The notes beneath the pieces are model-generated. The model was given only the letters and a program-made list of their open reading frames with translations. It was not told the origin of the DNA and ran no database searches. A DNA stretch of 64,000 bases from contig NZ_LT900217.1 of the NCBI RefSeq assembly GCF_900199375.1, positions 1,922,001-1,986,000 of the forward strand, given 5' to 3'. The translations under genes were made by a program, and so were the position numbers. This stretch comes from Gordonibacter urolithinfaciens (GTDB lineage: Bacteria > Actinomycetota > Coriobacteriia > Coriobacteriales > Eggerthellaceae). Shown in pieces: positions 43,242-53,399 of this stretch (position 1 is its first letter; each line of letters starts with the position of its first letter).

Positions 43242-45800
43242 ATGAACCGCGACGACGCAGAGCTGATTCTCAGCGAGAAGTTCGCACCGGCGGACCTTCC
43301 CGACGTGTGCGCGCCGCGCCTGCGGGTGGTGGACGCCATCGGCCGAGCCGTCCGCACGCGGCGCTTCGTGTACCTGGGCGCGCCGGCGGGCAGCGGCAAG
43401 ACGGTGTCGGCGCTGCTGTGGCTGAAGAAGGCGAAGCGCGCGTGCGTGTGGATCGGCCTCGACCGCTACGACGACGTGCCCTCGGTGTTCTACAAGCAGC
43501 TGGCGACGGGGCTCTACTCCATCCAGCCGGATAACGCGGGCATGCGCGCCGTGCTTGAAAGCCCGACGTTCTCCGCGTCGCCCGTGGAGCACACGGTGCA
43601 GCTGGTGATGGAGATGCGCCCGCTCGAGCGCCGCTACGCGCTGGTCGTCGACGACCTGCACCTCATTCGCAACCGCGAGATCGTCAAATCGCTGCCTGCC
43701 GTGCTCCGCCGCCTGCCCGGCGCGTTCGCCGTGCTGCTGCTGTCGCGCGCCGAGCTGCCCGAGGAATGGCGCACGCTCGGCGGCGCGGAGGGCCCGGCGG
43801 TGCTCGGAGCGGACGATCTGCGATTCGCGCCCGACGAGATACGCGGCTACTTCAACGCGCTCGGCCGCTTTCCCACGCCCGACGAGACGCGTCTCGTGCA
43901 CGCGGCCACCGAGGGGTGGGCCATCGGCGTGGCGGCGCTCGCGAAGTCGGATCGCACGGACGGACGCAACGGCCACTACCTGTTCGCGAGCTATTTCGAA
44001 GAGCAGGTGTGGGGTGCTTGGGACGACCAGCTGCGCTCGTTCTGCCTGGCCACCAGCGTGGCAGAGGAGTACGACCCGACGTTGGCGGCACTGCTGTCCG
44101 GGCGCGACGACGCCCGGGAGGTCATGGAGCGCCTCGCCCGCACGAACACCTTCCTCTCGCGGTTGCACGGCGACACGTACCGTTACCATCACCTGTTCCG
44201 CGATTTTCTGCGCGAGAAGGCCGCGGAGGCGGGCGTGGACCGCGTGGTGCTCTGCAAGCGCGCGGCCGAGCACTTCCGCGACCGGCACGACTACACGCGC
44301 GCCTTGCGGTTCTGGTTCGAGAGCGGCGATTTCTCCGGCATGGACACCTACCTGCTGCTGTTCCTGTTCGAGAACGCGCGCGGCTCGGTTGCCGACTACG
44401 CGGACTTCCTGCGCACGCTCGATATCGAGTCGCTTCCCGCCGACGCGTACCGCGTGTGCCCGCCTTTGCGCGTGCTGGCCGCGTGGTACTTCTATCTCAC
44501 CAGCCAGCGCACGGCGTTCGAGCACCACCTGGACGAGCTGTACCGAGCCCTGCCGCACATCGCGGCGTCGGATTCGCGGTTCATGGAGTTCGCGCTTCTG
44601 GCCTACAGCGTGGACCACCGCACCACCATCATCGAGAAGGCGCGGAAATTCTCGCTGTTCGGCCGGTTCGTGAAGCGCTTCACCCCGGCGGGGCTGGCCA
44701 CCGAGATCGCGTCGTTCACGCACAACCTGCCCTATCCGCATCGCAGCAACGTGGATTACTCGGCCATCGTGCTGGAGGACGGCGGCATGGAGCTGATCGG
44801 CCGCACGTTCGCGCCGCTGCTGGGGGCGGAATGGGGTTACGTGCGTCCGCTGCTGCCCGCGTGCTTCGCCTACGAGCGCAATCGGCTGGACGAGGCGCTC
44901 GCCGGGCTGCGCGAAACCGAGAAGGCGCTCGTGCCGGAGAACCGCGAGGACGGGCGCGCGTGCATCATGGTGATGAAGCACGCGACGTTATGGCAGATGG
45001 AGCGCGAATCGGAGGCTGCGGCCGCGCTCGATGACCTCGTGGCGCTCACGGAGGCGGAAGCGCCGCATTTCCTACCCAACCTGAAAGCGTACCGAGCGAA
45101 GCTCGCGCTGTTCGATGCGGACAAGCGCGCAGCGCGTGCGTGGCTGGACGAGTACTTCGTCACCGACGTCGAGCGCATCGTGTTCGTGCGCTCGTTCCAG
45201 CACTTCACCACCGCGCGAGCGCTCATCGTGCTCGGGGAGGCGGACGAGGCCGAACGCCTGCTGGAACGCTTGCGCGCGTTCGGGCGGTCGTTCAACCGCC
45301 CGCTCGACGTGGGCGAGGCGTGCGCGCTCCTGGCGGCGCTGTTGTGGGCCGCGCGTCGTCGGGCCGAGGCTGTGGACGTGCTGATCGAGGGGATGGAAGC
45401 GCTCGCGCCTTACGGGTTCTTCCGCGTGGTGGCCGACGAGGGCGCGGCGGTGGAGCCGGTGCTGAAGAGCCTGGTCGAGCGTCTGGCGCGCTCGGGCTAC
45501 GACGGGCCGCTCGAGCGCGCGTTCGTGCAGGAGGCCTACCTGGCCGCGCACGATCGCGCGCGGCGCTTCCGCGGCGTATGCGCCAACCTCGGCGTGCGCA
45601 CCAAGCCGGTGAAGCTGTCGCCGCAGCAGAAGCGCGTGCTCGAACTGCTCGCGCGCGGCCTGCGCAATTCCGAGATCGCCGCCGAGACCGGCTTGTCGCT
45701 GCCCACGGTGAAAAGCCACGTGCAGGCGACCTACCGCAAGCTGGACGTCCACGCCGCGCCCGACGCCGTTCTGCGCGCGCGAGAGCTGGGGCTACTGTAG
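43242..45800 (+). CDS. MalT-like large ATP-binding LuxR regulator (paralogue 1)
   Basis: An 852-residue protein; ATG 43242 follows AAGGGAGAGG. Walker A 'GAPAGSGKT' is at residues 46-54 and 'YALVVDDLHLI' is Walker B. The C-terminal LuxR domain reads 'KLSPQQKRVLELLARGLRNSEIAAETGLSLPTVKSH'. The middle is helical repeats, as in MalT. Length matches LAL regulators (about 850-900). It is a close paralogue of the gene at 50835, with about seven differences in the first 90 aligned residues. The next gene, convergent and 14 bp away, encodes a surface protein. Likely an ATP-dependent activator of surface-protein genes via box B; the ligand is unknown. Confidence 0.88.
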   Translation: MNRDDAELILSEKFAPADLPDVCAPRLRVVDAIGRAVRTRRFVYLGAPAGSGKTVSALLWLKKAKRACVWIGLDRYDDVPSVFYKQLATGLYSIQPDNAGMRAVLESPTFSASPVEHTVQLVMEMRPLERRYALVVDDLHLIRNREIVKSLPAVLRRLPGAFAVLLLSRAELPEEWRTLGGAEGPAVLGADDLRFAPDEIRGYFNALGRFPTPDETRLVHAATEGWAIGVAALAKSDRTDGRNGHYLFASYFEEQVWGAWDDQLRSFCLATSVAEEYDPTLAALLSGRDDAREVMERLARTNTFLSRLHGDTYRYHHLFRDFLREKAAEAGVDRVVLCKRAAEHFRDRHDYTRALRFWFESGDFSGMDTYLLLFLFENARGSVADYADFLRTLDIESLPADAYRVCPPLRVLAAWYFYLTSQRTAFEHHLDELYRALPHIAASDSRFMEFALLAYSVDHRTTIIEKARKFSLFGRFVKRFTPAGLATEIASFTHNLPYPHRSNVDYSAIVLEDGGMELIGRTFAPLLGAEWGYVRPLLPACFAYERNRLDEALAGLRETEKALVPENREDGRACIMVMKHATLWQMERESEAAAALDDLVALTEAEAPHFLPNLKAYRAKLALFDADKRAARAWLDEYFVTDVERIVFVRSFQHFTTARALIVLGEADEAERLLERLRAFGRSFNRPLDVGEACALLAALLWAARRRAEAVDVLIEGMEALAPYGFFRVVADEGAAVEPVLKSLVERLARSGYDGPLERAFVQEAYLAAHDRARRFRGVCANLGVRTKPVKLSPQQKRVLELLARGLRNSEIAAETGLSLPTVKSHVQATYRKLDVHAAPDAVLRARELGLL

Positions 45801-45814
45801 GGGGAGGTGGCTCT

Positions 45815-48800
45815 TTACCGATCGTCCTCCTTTCCGCGGAAGCCGAGCGATGCGGCCAGGGCGGCGCCGGCCGTCACGACGGCCACGGCGATGAGGTGCA
45901 GCGGGCCCTGACGGTCTCCGGTCCTGACGAGGGGCTTAGGTTGCGCGGGGTCCGTCGAGCCGGGCGTGGGCTCCGGCGTGGGCGCGGGGCCCGGTTCGGG
46001 CTCGGGTTCCGGCTGGGCGAAGTCCGCGTAGCCGTAGAACGCTTCGTCGCCGATGCTGCCTGCCGGTATGGAGCCCGGCGCCTTTTGCGTGAACAGCGAG
46101 TCCGCGTACCAGGCGTTCGTGCCCGCTTTGGCGCTCTCGAACGTGGGCGGCGCGATGGGCAGCTCGCCGTCGAGCACCGTGTGGGAGGTCGGGTTTCCTG
46201 CGGGGTTCTTGCCGATGCCCGCGAAATAGAACAGCGGATACTCGATGAGCCTCCACTTGGCGTACAGGCTGATGTCGCCCGTCGCGCCGCGGGGGATGAC
46301 CGTGACGGGCTGCGAGAGAGAGCTGTCGGCGAACCATCCCTCGAACGCATAGCCCTCCTTCGAAGGGTCGCGCAGGGTGACAGTCGTGCTGTCGTTCATG
46401 AGCGTAGCGGGGTTGTCGGGGCTGTTCGTTCCGCCGTCCAGCTCGTATGAGACGGCGTACTCGTTCTGCGACCAGGCGCTGTACACCGTCGTCTGCCCGG
46501 GGCCGGACGCGAACGGGGGTTCAAACGGGTTTGCCAGGTCGGCGTCGGTGAACCAGCCATCGAACTGGGCGCCCACCATCGCGGGGGCGATGCTAGGCAG
46601 GGGCATGTGCTTCGTGAGGGCGTACGTCGGTCCGCCGGGCAGAAGGCCCTCGGTGTCGCAGGTGAGCAGGTGGGCGGCGCGCTCTGGCAGGACCACGCCG
46701 TAGTTGATGATGAAGTACTCGTTGATGGGCAGCACCTTGTTCACCGTGGGGCTGTCCAGCGAAAGGCGAGCTTCGACTTCGAACACCCGCGCGCCGTCGC
46801 CTCCCGAAGGAGTAAGGGGCCAGTAGCTTGAGCTTTGGTCGGAGGCGGGATAGTCGCCTTGAAGCGTATGCAGTCCGTCTGTGAGGGCGAGGTCCTTGCT
46901 CGTTCCGACATTGCGTCTGCCGTTCTCGTAGGTGTACCTGGAGAGGGTGATTTTGCCGAGGCATGGGTCGCCCGCAGCGTCCTTCACGGTGAAGGTCATG
47001 TCGAATGTGCAGCCATAGGGGACGAAGAACTCGTCGCGGTGCTGGACGATGGTGTTGTCGTCGGTGGGCGTCAGTTCGAGCGTGACGGTCGGCACCATCC
47101 TGAGCGTCGCCGCAGCTGCGTCGGGGTCGGCGATTGCGCTCGTTAGCTCGACGCCCAGCCGCGCCGGTTGCGAGCGCACCGTCGGCACCACGCCGCTTGC
47201 GTTGACCGTCCGGTCCATCACGTCCACGCAGAAGAGCGTTCCGTTCCACAGGGTGTCGGCCGCATCGATGGCGTAGTCGGGTCCCGTTTCGCCTACGACG
47301 GGCTTCCATTCCGCATAGGCATTGTTGCTTGTGTCGAGGTAGAACCACTGATAGCTCAGGGCCTCGCCGCGTTGGGAGTGCGCCTGCACGGAGAACGTGG
47401 CGGGGGTCCCTCCAAACACGGTCACGCTTTTCGGCTGCTCGTCGATGGCGGGGACGTCGCCGCCTATCGTGGTGCCGACGATCGCCGGGCTGTAGGCGCT
47501 CGGGTTGCTCTGGCCCAGGTCATCGTAGGACTGGAACCGCACCTGCCGGGTGTCGCCCGCGGCGAGGCCGTCTTCGATCCAGAACCTGCCCGTGTCGACG
47601 CCCATCACGTTGCCGGCGGGCACCGTCCACTCGTTGGTGCTCGTGGGCAGCGCAACGCCGTAGGCTCCTGCGGGACGGGTGGTGTTGTTGCTCCAGGCCC
47701 AGATGATGCTGTGCTCGTTCGCGCTGTAGGCCATGGGATAGAGCGGAAGGCTCTTCGGCGCGGCGCCCGACCCGGTTCCCTCCACCACGTAGCCGATGAC
47801 GAGCGGGTTCTTCGCCACGGCATCGGTCTGCCACACGGCCAGGCGCGTGGCGTAGGAGTATTCGTTCCCACCGTGCGTCAGGTAGGAAAGGGGGTGCAGC
47901 GAGGGCAGCGACGTGGAGAACTGCGCGCCCTTCGTCTGCGAGGACACCCAGCTGGCGCCGCCCGTCGCCTCGGCCTTCCATCCCGCGTGGCCGCTCACGG
48001 ACAGGGCGATGCCGATCGTCTCTTGGGCTTGCACGGCCAAGGACATGCCTCCGCCCACGGTTATGTCGAACCCGTTGGTGAACTGGGACGTGTCGGTTAC
48101 CGTGATCTCTGCCGAGGCCGTCGAGCCCTTGTCGGCGGCAACCTGCACGTTGGGGCCCGCGAGCAGGGCGTTGCCGTTGTTGTGCACGTTCGCGATCTGG
48201 CTCGTTTGAGTGGGATAGGTGGTGGGGTCGCCCTGCGTGTGCGGGAACACGGCGGCCATGTCGATGGGCGGCACGTCCGGAGATCCCACGTTCGCCGCCG
48301 CATTGTTGTAATCCTCGAGCGTCATGAGCCCGAGGGTGGAATCGTAGGTGTTGTCCACCTTGTAGGCTACGTGGACGTTTCCCGCTTTGGTGCCCACCTT
48401 TTCCGGCCCCCACTGCGTGCCGGGCGCGGCGTGCTTGTTGTATTCGTCGAGATAGTCCTGCGTGACCGTGAACTCGGGCACGTACACGTCGTACTCGTAG
48501 ACGACCACCGGTACCGCCGACGTCACGACCATGGTCCTGCCCGCGTACTCCTCATACGTTAGCACGCGTTCGACGTTGCGCTCATGATAGTAGCTGCCCA
48601 CGTAGTTGAGCATCGCCTCGAAATCGAAGCCGCCGCCCAGCATGGCGCTGTTTCCGAGGATCCCCGCGCCTAGGAGCAGCTCGGCGGACATGTTGAAGCC
48701 GCCGCCCAGGCCCCACCTGCCCTCGGTGCCCGCCGATTCGGACGACGAGATGCCGAAGGTCGTGGTGCCGATGTCCGTTTTCTCCTCGCCGAGCCGCTCG

Positions 48801-50680
48801 TCGGAAAGCTCGCTCCAATAGGGCACGCTGGCCAGGATGGCAAGGGGTTGCGGCGCGCTCCAGCCGAACGATTTGGACTTCAGCGCGAACTTGAACGCGT
48901 TGTTCTTGTTGATGTCGCAGGCGGCGATGGTCAAAAACGTGCCGTTGTCGTCGGTGCTCGCGTTGTGGATGAAGCTGGGATCGGTGTCCTCGGTTGCGAG
49001 CTTGCCGTTCTGCTCCAGCACCCAGCGCACGTCGAAGGTGACCTTGTAGTTGCTCGATTCCACCGCCCCGCTCTGCACGATGAGCTGTTCGGTGCCGATG
49101 TTGGTTTTGGCGAAGTTGCCGGATACCGCTTTGGTGATGAAATGGTTGCGGTAGCCCGTCAGATCCATGTGGTACAGCGAGGTGAAGCTGCTGTCCCTGA
49201 AGTGCGCCGCCTCCGAATCGCCCTTTTTGTTCGTGGACGAGAGCGAGAACACGTACCCCTCCAAGAAGAGCAGGTCGTTGGCCTCGGAGCGCAGGAACTT
49301 GCCCGTGGCGAGCGCGGCGGGCGCGCACATCTCGTACTGCACGAAGATGTCGCTGAGAGCGGGCACTTCCTGCGGGACGTCCCAGACGTACTGGTAGATT
49401 TCCTTCACCGTGTCGAACGTGAACATCTGCACGAGGTTTTTCTCCGGAACCATCCAGCCCACCTGGTCGCCTTTGCTGTAGGCGTTGTAGTGGCCGGCCA
49501 TGATGAGCTCGGGTACGCCGTTGCCGTTGAGGTCGGTCTGCAGCGTCGAGGCGAACCGCATGCGATACGACCCGAAGTCGGGGATGTAATGGTAAATCCG
49601 CTCGAGCCGGGGCCGCGTTTCCTTGGTCTTTCTCGAATAGATGGCCATGTATGAGAACGGGCTGTGGCTTCCGTAGCCGTTCTGGTAGGTGAGCGGCAGG
49701 CTCAGGGTGACAACGAGGTCGTCGTAGCTGCCGTGCGAGAACGTGGCCAGGTGGACGATGGGCATGCGCCAGTCGCTGGAGCTGATGCTGAAGCTGGTGT
49801 TGATGTCGCCGAGGTAGAGTCTCTGCTCCTCGACGAGTTCTCCCTTTGAGGAATCGAAGCGGTAGACGATGATGAAAGGATTGTAGGACCAGGGAGTGTA
49901 GATGGCGAGCTCCTGGTTTCCGTCGCCGTCGAAATCGCCGCCGACCATGGCAAGCAGCCCGAGCGAGCCCTCCTGCTGGATATGCTCCATGATGAGCGGG
50001 TTGTCTTTCACGGTCAGGTCTTCGTGGGCTCTGGCCAGCGTTTGAACCCGTCCGTTCGAGAAGCGCTGCAGCTGGATGTCCTGCCCGCTTTCCCGATCTT
50101 TGCCGTGGCGTGACTTATAGGTGCCCGTGTAAATGGTGTTCGAAACGATGAGCTGCTCTCCGCTGTGTTCGAGCGTGCACGCGTTGTTCGCGTGGTACTG
50201 GTATTCCTTCCAGTTGGTGTCGAGGGAGGTCGACCCCAGGGTTTTGCGAGCCATGCTGTCGAGCTTCATCGAGGATGCGGTGAGCGCCTCGAGGCTGTCG
50301 GCGACGTAGGCGCTCCCCTTGTCGTAGCCGGTTCGGTTCATGTAGCCCACGTAGAGGTTCTGCGGGTCGAGCGTCGTGAAGCCCGCGAGGGGATCGCTCG
50401 ACGTGTCGTCGTTGAAGTCGGCCGGCGCGACGGAGGTGTCCAGGTTGAAGGCGCGGTACGATGAGGCGTCGGGGAAATAGTTCTGCGCGTTCGCCTGCGA
50501 CGTGGCTGCTGCAGTGTCGGCCGATGCGGGCACCGCAGCGTCGAGCGCCGCTTCGTCCGCGTGCGCGCGGGGGATGAGCGACCCGACGGAGCCGAGCGAG
50601 CATGAGATCGCCACCACGCCTGCTCCTGCCACGAACGAGCGCCTTGTCAACGTTATGCTGCTGCCGTGTTTCTCGGACAT
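45815..50680 (-). CDS. Giant Tat-exported surface protein with propeller, Ig-like and InlB-type repeats, LVRTGD anchor
   Basis: A 1621-residue protein; ATG 50680 has AAGGAG upstream. A twin-arginine signal ('TLTRRSFVAGAGVVAISCSLG') is notable for a sortase substrate. Residues about 150-560 show FG-GAP/VCBS-like propeller units ('GGDFDGDGNQELAIY', 'TDLNGNGVPELIMAG'). An Ig-like domain is at about 1150-1230 ('QPKSVTVFGGTPATFSVQA'), and two Listeria-Bacteroides repeats near 1430-1560 ('QFDGWFTDADLANPF', 'GYAFEGWFADSSLSQPV'). The C-terminus is 'LVRTGD', a helix and 'GFRGKEDDR', a sortase sorting signal. Probably an adhesin or environment-sensing surface protein. Its promoter carries box B. Confidence 0.85.
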   Translation of the reverse strand: MSEKHGSSITLTRRSFVAGAGVVAISCSLGSVGSLIPRAHADEAALDAAVPASADTAAATSQANAQNYFPDASSYRAFNLDTSVAPADFNDDTSSDPLAGFTTLDPQNLYVGYMNRTGYDKGSAYVADSLEALTASSMKLDSMARKTLGSTSLDTNWKEYQYHANNACTLEHSGEQLIVSNTIYTGTYKSRHGKDRESGQDIQLQRFSNGRVQTLARAHEDLTVKDNPLIMEHIQQEGSLGLLAMVGGDFDGDGNQELAIYTPWSYNPFIIVYRFDSSKGELVEEQRLYLGDINTSFSISSSDWRMPIVHLATFSHGSYDDLVVTLSLPLTYQNGYGSHSPFSYMAIYSRKTKETRPRLERIYHYIPDFGSYRMRFASTLQTDLNGNGVPELIMAGHYNAYSKGDQVGWMVPEKNLVQMFTFDTVKEIYQYVWDVPQEVPALSDIFVQYEMCAPAALATGKFLRSEANDLLFLEGYVFSLSSTNKKGDSEAAHFRDSSFTSLYHMDLTGYRNHFITKAVSGNFAKTNIGTEQLIVQSGAVESSNYKVTFDVRWVLEQNGKLATEDTDPSFIHNASTDDNGTFLTIAACDINKNNAFKFALKSKSFGWSAPQPLAILASVPYWSELSDERLGEEKTDIGTTTFGISSSESAGTEGRWGLGGGFNMSAELLLGAGILGNSAMLGGGFDFEAMLNYVGSYYHERNVERVLTYEEYAGRTMVVTSAVPVVVYEYDVYVPEFTVTQDYLDEYNKHAAPGTQWGPEKVGTKAGNVHVAYKVDNTYDSTLGLMTLEDYNNAAANVGSPDVPPIDMAAVFPHTQGDPTTYPTQTSQIANVHNNGNALLAGPNVQVAADKGSTASAEITVTDTSQFTNGFDITVGGGMSLAVQAQETIGIALSVSGHAGWKAEATGGASWVSSQTKGAQFSTSLPSLHPLSYLTHGGNEYSYATRLAVWQTDAVAKNPLVIGYVVEGTGSGAAPKSLPLYPMAYSANEHSIIWAWSNNTTRPAGAYGVALPTSTNEWTVPAGNVMGVDTGRFWIEDGLAAGDTRQVRFQSYDDLGQSNPSAYSPAIVGTTIGGDVPAIDEQPKSVTVFGGTPATFSVQAHSQRGEALSYQWFYLDTSNNAYAEWKPVVGETGPDYAIDAADTLWNGTLFCVDVMDRTVNASGVVPTVRSQPARLGVELTSAIADPDAAAATLRMVPTVTLELTPTDDNTIVQHRDEFFVPYGCTFDMTFTVKDAAGDPCLGKITLSRYTYENGRRNVGTSKDLALTDGLHTLQGDYPASDQSSSYWPLTPSGGDGARVFEVEARLSLDSPTVNKVLPINEYFIINYGVVLPERAAHLLTCDTEGLLPGGPTYALTKHMPLPSIAPAMVGAQFDGWFTDADLANPFEPPFASGPGQTTVYSAWSQNEYAVSYELDGGTNSPDNPATLMNDSTTVTLRDPSKEGYAFEGWFADSSLSQPVTVIPRGATGDISLYAKWRLIEYPLFYFAGIGKNPAGNPTSHTVLDGELPIAPPTFESAKAGTNAWYADSLFTQKAPGSIPAGSIGDEAFYGYADFAQPEPEPEPGPAPTPEPTPGSTDPAQPKPLVRTGDRQGPLHLIAVAVVTAGAALAASLGFRGKEDDR

Positions 50681-50736
50681 GCCTGCTCCTTGCGTACGGG
50701 GTTGAAACTCTAACGATGCAATCGTGTTTCGCTTCG

Positions 50737-50783
50737 AATATACGCTCGGAGGCGGGGCGGCACCATCATACAGTATGAGGTTT
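50737..50783 (-). promoter_or_regulatory. Box B promoter of the 1621-residue surface protein, overlapping the luxR paralogue 2 promoter
   Basis: On the minus strand, AAACCTCATACTGTATGAT (50783-50765) with perfect TCATAC/GTATGA arms (50766-50778), 22 nt, then TATATT (50742-50737). On the plus strand the same box sits upstream of TATACT (50789-50794), so its TCATAC overlaps the -35 position of the divergent regulator gene. Binding could activate the surface gene and repress the regulator. Confidence 0.65.
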
Positions 50784-50834
50784 TGGGGTATACTCTCGAT
50801 AAAAAGCCGGGTTGCGACGGCGGAAGGGGCGGCG

Positions 50835-53390
50835 GTGGCAGACGATCTCATCCTCAGCGACAAGTTCGCTCCGGCGGCGCTGCCGGACGTGTGCGCGCCG
50901 CGCCTGCGGGTGGTGGACGCCATCGAGCGCGCCGTGCGCACGCGGCGCTTCGTGTACCTGGGCGCTCCGGCGGGCAGCGGCAAGACGGTGTCGGCGCTGC
51001 TGTGGCTGAAGCAGGCGAAGCGCCCCTGCGTGTGGATCGGCCTCGACCGCTACGACGATGTTCCCTCGGTGTTCTACAAGCAGCTGGCCCTGGGCCTGTA
51101 CTCGGTGCAGCCGGGCAACGACGGCCTGCGCGTCGTGATCGAGGAGCCTGGGTTCTCGCTTTCGCCGGTGGAGCACCTGGTTCGGTTGCTGGCCGAGATG
51201 ACGCCGCTCGAGCGCCGCTACGTCCTGGTGCTGGACGACGTGCACCTCGTAGAGAACCGGGAGATCCGCAAGTCGCTGCCCGCCGTGCTCAAGCGCCTGC
51301 CGCGGGCGTTCAGCGTGCTGCTGCTGTCGCGCGCCGAGCTGCCCGCGGAGTGGGCCGTGCTCGGCGCCGACGGCGGCCCGGCCCTGCTGGACGCGGCCGA
51401 CCTGCGCTTCACGGCCGACGAGATACGCGGCTACTTCCAGGCGCTCGGTCGCGACCTCGCGCCCGACGAGGCGGGCGCCCTGTTCGAAGCCACCGAGGGG
51501 TGGCCCATCGGCGTGGCGGCGCTCGCGAAGTCCGACCGCGCGACGAGGGGCGGCAGCAGCACGCTGTTCGCGAGCTTCTTCGAGGAGCAGGTGTGGAACA
51601 CGTGGGACGAAAGCCTGCGCGCCTTCTGCGTGGCCACCAGCGTGGCGGAGCAGTTCGACCCGGCGCTTGCCGAGCTGCTTTCGGAGCGCGCCGACGCGGC
51701 CGCCGTCATGGAGGAGCTTGCGCGCACCAACACGTTCCTCATGCGGCTCTCGGACACCCTGTACCGCTACCACCACCTGTTCCGCGACTTCCTGCGCGAG
51801 AAAGCCGCCGAAGAGTGCGTCGACCGCGCCAAGCTGTGCAAGCGGGCCGCCGAGTTCTTCCGCGCGCGTGGCGACTACACGCAGGCGCTGCGGTTCTGGC
51901 TGGAGAGCGGCGATTTCAAGGGCATGGACACGTACCTCTTGCTGTACCTGTACGAGAGCAGCAGCGGCTCGGTGGCCGACAGCGCCGACTTCATGGGCAC
52001 GCTGCGGCTGGACGACCTGCCGGACCGCGCGTACCGCGACTGCCCGCCGCTGCACATCCTGGCGCTGTGGTACGACTACCTCACCGGCCAGCGCGAGCGG
52101 TTCGAGCACCATCTGGACGAGCTGTACCGCGCGCTGCCGCGCATCGCGGCCTTCGACCCGCGGTTCATCGAGTCCGCCACGCTCTCGCATAGCATCGACC
52201 ACCGCACCACCATCATCGACAAGGCGCGGAAGTTCTCGAAATTCGGGCGCCTCATCAAGCGCTTCACGCCGAAGGGCCTGGCCACCACGCTCGCGTCGTT
52301 CACGCAGAACCTGCCGTACCCCCACCGCAGCAACGTGGACTACTCGGCCATCGCGCTCGAAGAGGACGGGATGGGGCTTTTGGGCAAGACGTTCGCGCCG
52401 CTGCTGGGCACCGAGTGGTGCTACGTGCGCCCGCTCATCCCCGCCTGCTTCGAGTACGAGCGCAACCGCCTGGATGCGGCGCTTGCGGGCATCGACGAGG
52501 CGCGGCGCGCGCTCGTGCCCGAGAACAAGGAGGACGGCCGCGTGTGCATCGGCATCATGGAGCATGCGGTGCTGTGGCAGATGGGGCGCGCGGACGACGC
52601 CGCCCGCGCGCTGGCCCAGCTGGAGGCCTACGTTGCGCAGGAAGCGTCGCAGTTCTTGCATAACCTGCGCGCCTACCAGGCGAAGCTCGCGCTGTTCGAC
52701 GCCGATGCCCGCGCGGCGCGCTCATGGCTCGACGAGTACTTCGTCGTGGAGGCCGAGCGCATCGGCCTCGTGCGGGTGTTCCAGCACTTCACGACGGCGC
52801 GGGCGTACATCGCGCTCGGACGTGCGGAGGAGGCCGAGGCGCTGCTCCGCGACTTGGTCGAGTTCGGGCGCGGCTTCAACCGGCCGCTCGACGTGGGCGA
52901 GGCGGGCGCGCTTTCGGCGTCGCTGCTGTGGGCGCGCGGCCGCAAGGACGAGGCGGTGGACGCGCTGGCGGAGGCCCTGGAAGCGCTCGCGCCCTACGGG
53001 TTCTTCCGCGTGGTGGCCGACGAGGGCGCATCGGTGGAGCCGGTGCTGAAGAGCTTGGCCGCGCGCATTGCGCGCCCCGGCTACGATGGCCCGCTCGAGC
53101 GCGGTTTCGTGCAGGAGGCGCTGCTGGCCGCGCACGAGCGCGGCCGCCGATTCCGCGGTGTGTGCGCGAACCTTGCCGCGCCGCGCGCCGGCAAGCCGGT
53201 GAAGCTGTCCCGCCAGCAGGCGCGCGTGCTGTCCCTGCTGGCGCGCGGCCTGCGCACTCCCGAGATAGCCGAGCAAACGGGCCTGACCGTCCCCACCGTG
53301 AAGAGCCACACGGCCGCGGCCTACCAGAAGCTCGGCGTCCACAACGTTATGGACGCCGTCCTCAAAGCCCGCGAGCTGGGGCTGCTGTAG
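50835..53390 (+). CDS. MalT-like large ATP-binding LuxR regulator (paralogue 2)
   Basis: An 851-residue protein. GTG 50835 is chosen because CGGAAGGGGCGGCG precedes it, the start matches paralogue 1, and the plausible -10 (50789-50794) lies upstream of it but downstream of earlier in-frame starts. Walker A 'GAPAGSGKT' is at 43-51, Walker B 'YVLVLDDVHLV', and LuxR domain 'KLSRQQARVLSLLARGLRTPEIAEQTGLTVPTVKSH'. It is convergent with, and 9 bp from, another surface-protein gene, repeating the arrangement of paralogue 1. Divergent from the 1621-residue protein. It probably controls one or both through box B. Confidence 0.88.
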   Translation: MADDLILSDKFAPAALPDVCAPRLRVVDAIERAVRTRRFVYLGAPAGSGKTVSALLWLKQAKRPCVWIGLDRYDDVPSVFYKQLALGLYSVQPGNDGLRVVIEEPGFSLSPVEHLVRLLAEMTPLERRYVLVLDDVHLVENREIRKSLPAVLKRLPRAFSVLLLSRAELPAEWAVLGADGGPALLDAADLRFTADEIRGYFQALGRDLAPDEAGALFEATEGWPIGVAALAKSDRATRGGSSTLFASFFEEQVWNTWDESLRAFCVATSVAEQFDPALAELLSERADAAAVMEELARTNTFLMRLSDTLYRYHHLFRDFLREKAAEECVDRAKLCKRAAEFFRARGDYTQALRFWLESGDFKGMDTYLLLYLYESSSGSVADSADFMGTLRLDDLPDRAYRDCPPLHILALWYDYLTGQRERFEHHLDELYRALPRIAAFDPRFIESATLSHSIDHRTTIIDKARKFSKFGRLIKRFTPKGLATTLASFTQNLPYPHRSNVDYSAIALEEDGMGLLGKTFAPLLGTEWCYVRPLIPACFEYERNRLDAALAGIDEARRALVPENKEDGRVCIGIMEHAVLWQMGRADDAARALAQLEAYVAQEASQFLHNLRAYQAKLALFDADARAARSWLDEYFVVEAERIGLVRVFQHFTTARAYIALGRAEEAEALLRDLVEFGRGFNRPLDVGEAGALSASLLWARGRKDEAVDALAEALEALAPYGFFRVVADEGASVEPVLKSLAARIARPGYDGPLERGFVQEALLAAHERGRRFRGVCANLAAPRAGKPVKLSRQQARVLSLLARGLRTPEIAEQTGLTVPTVKSHTAAAYQKLGVHNVMDAVLKARELGLL

Positions 53391-53399
53391 GGATCGCCG

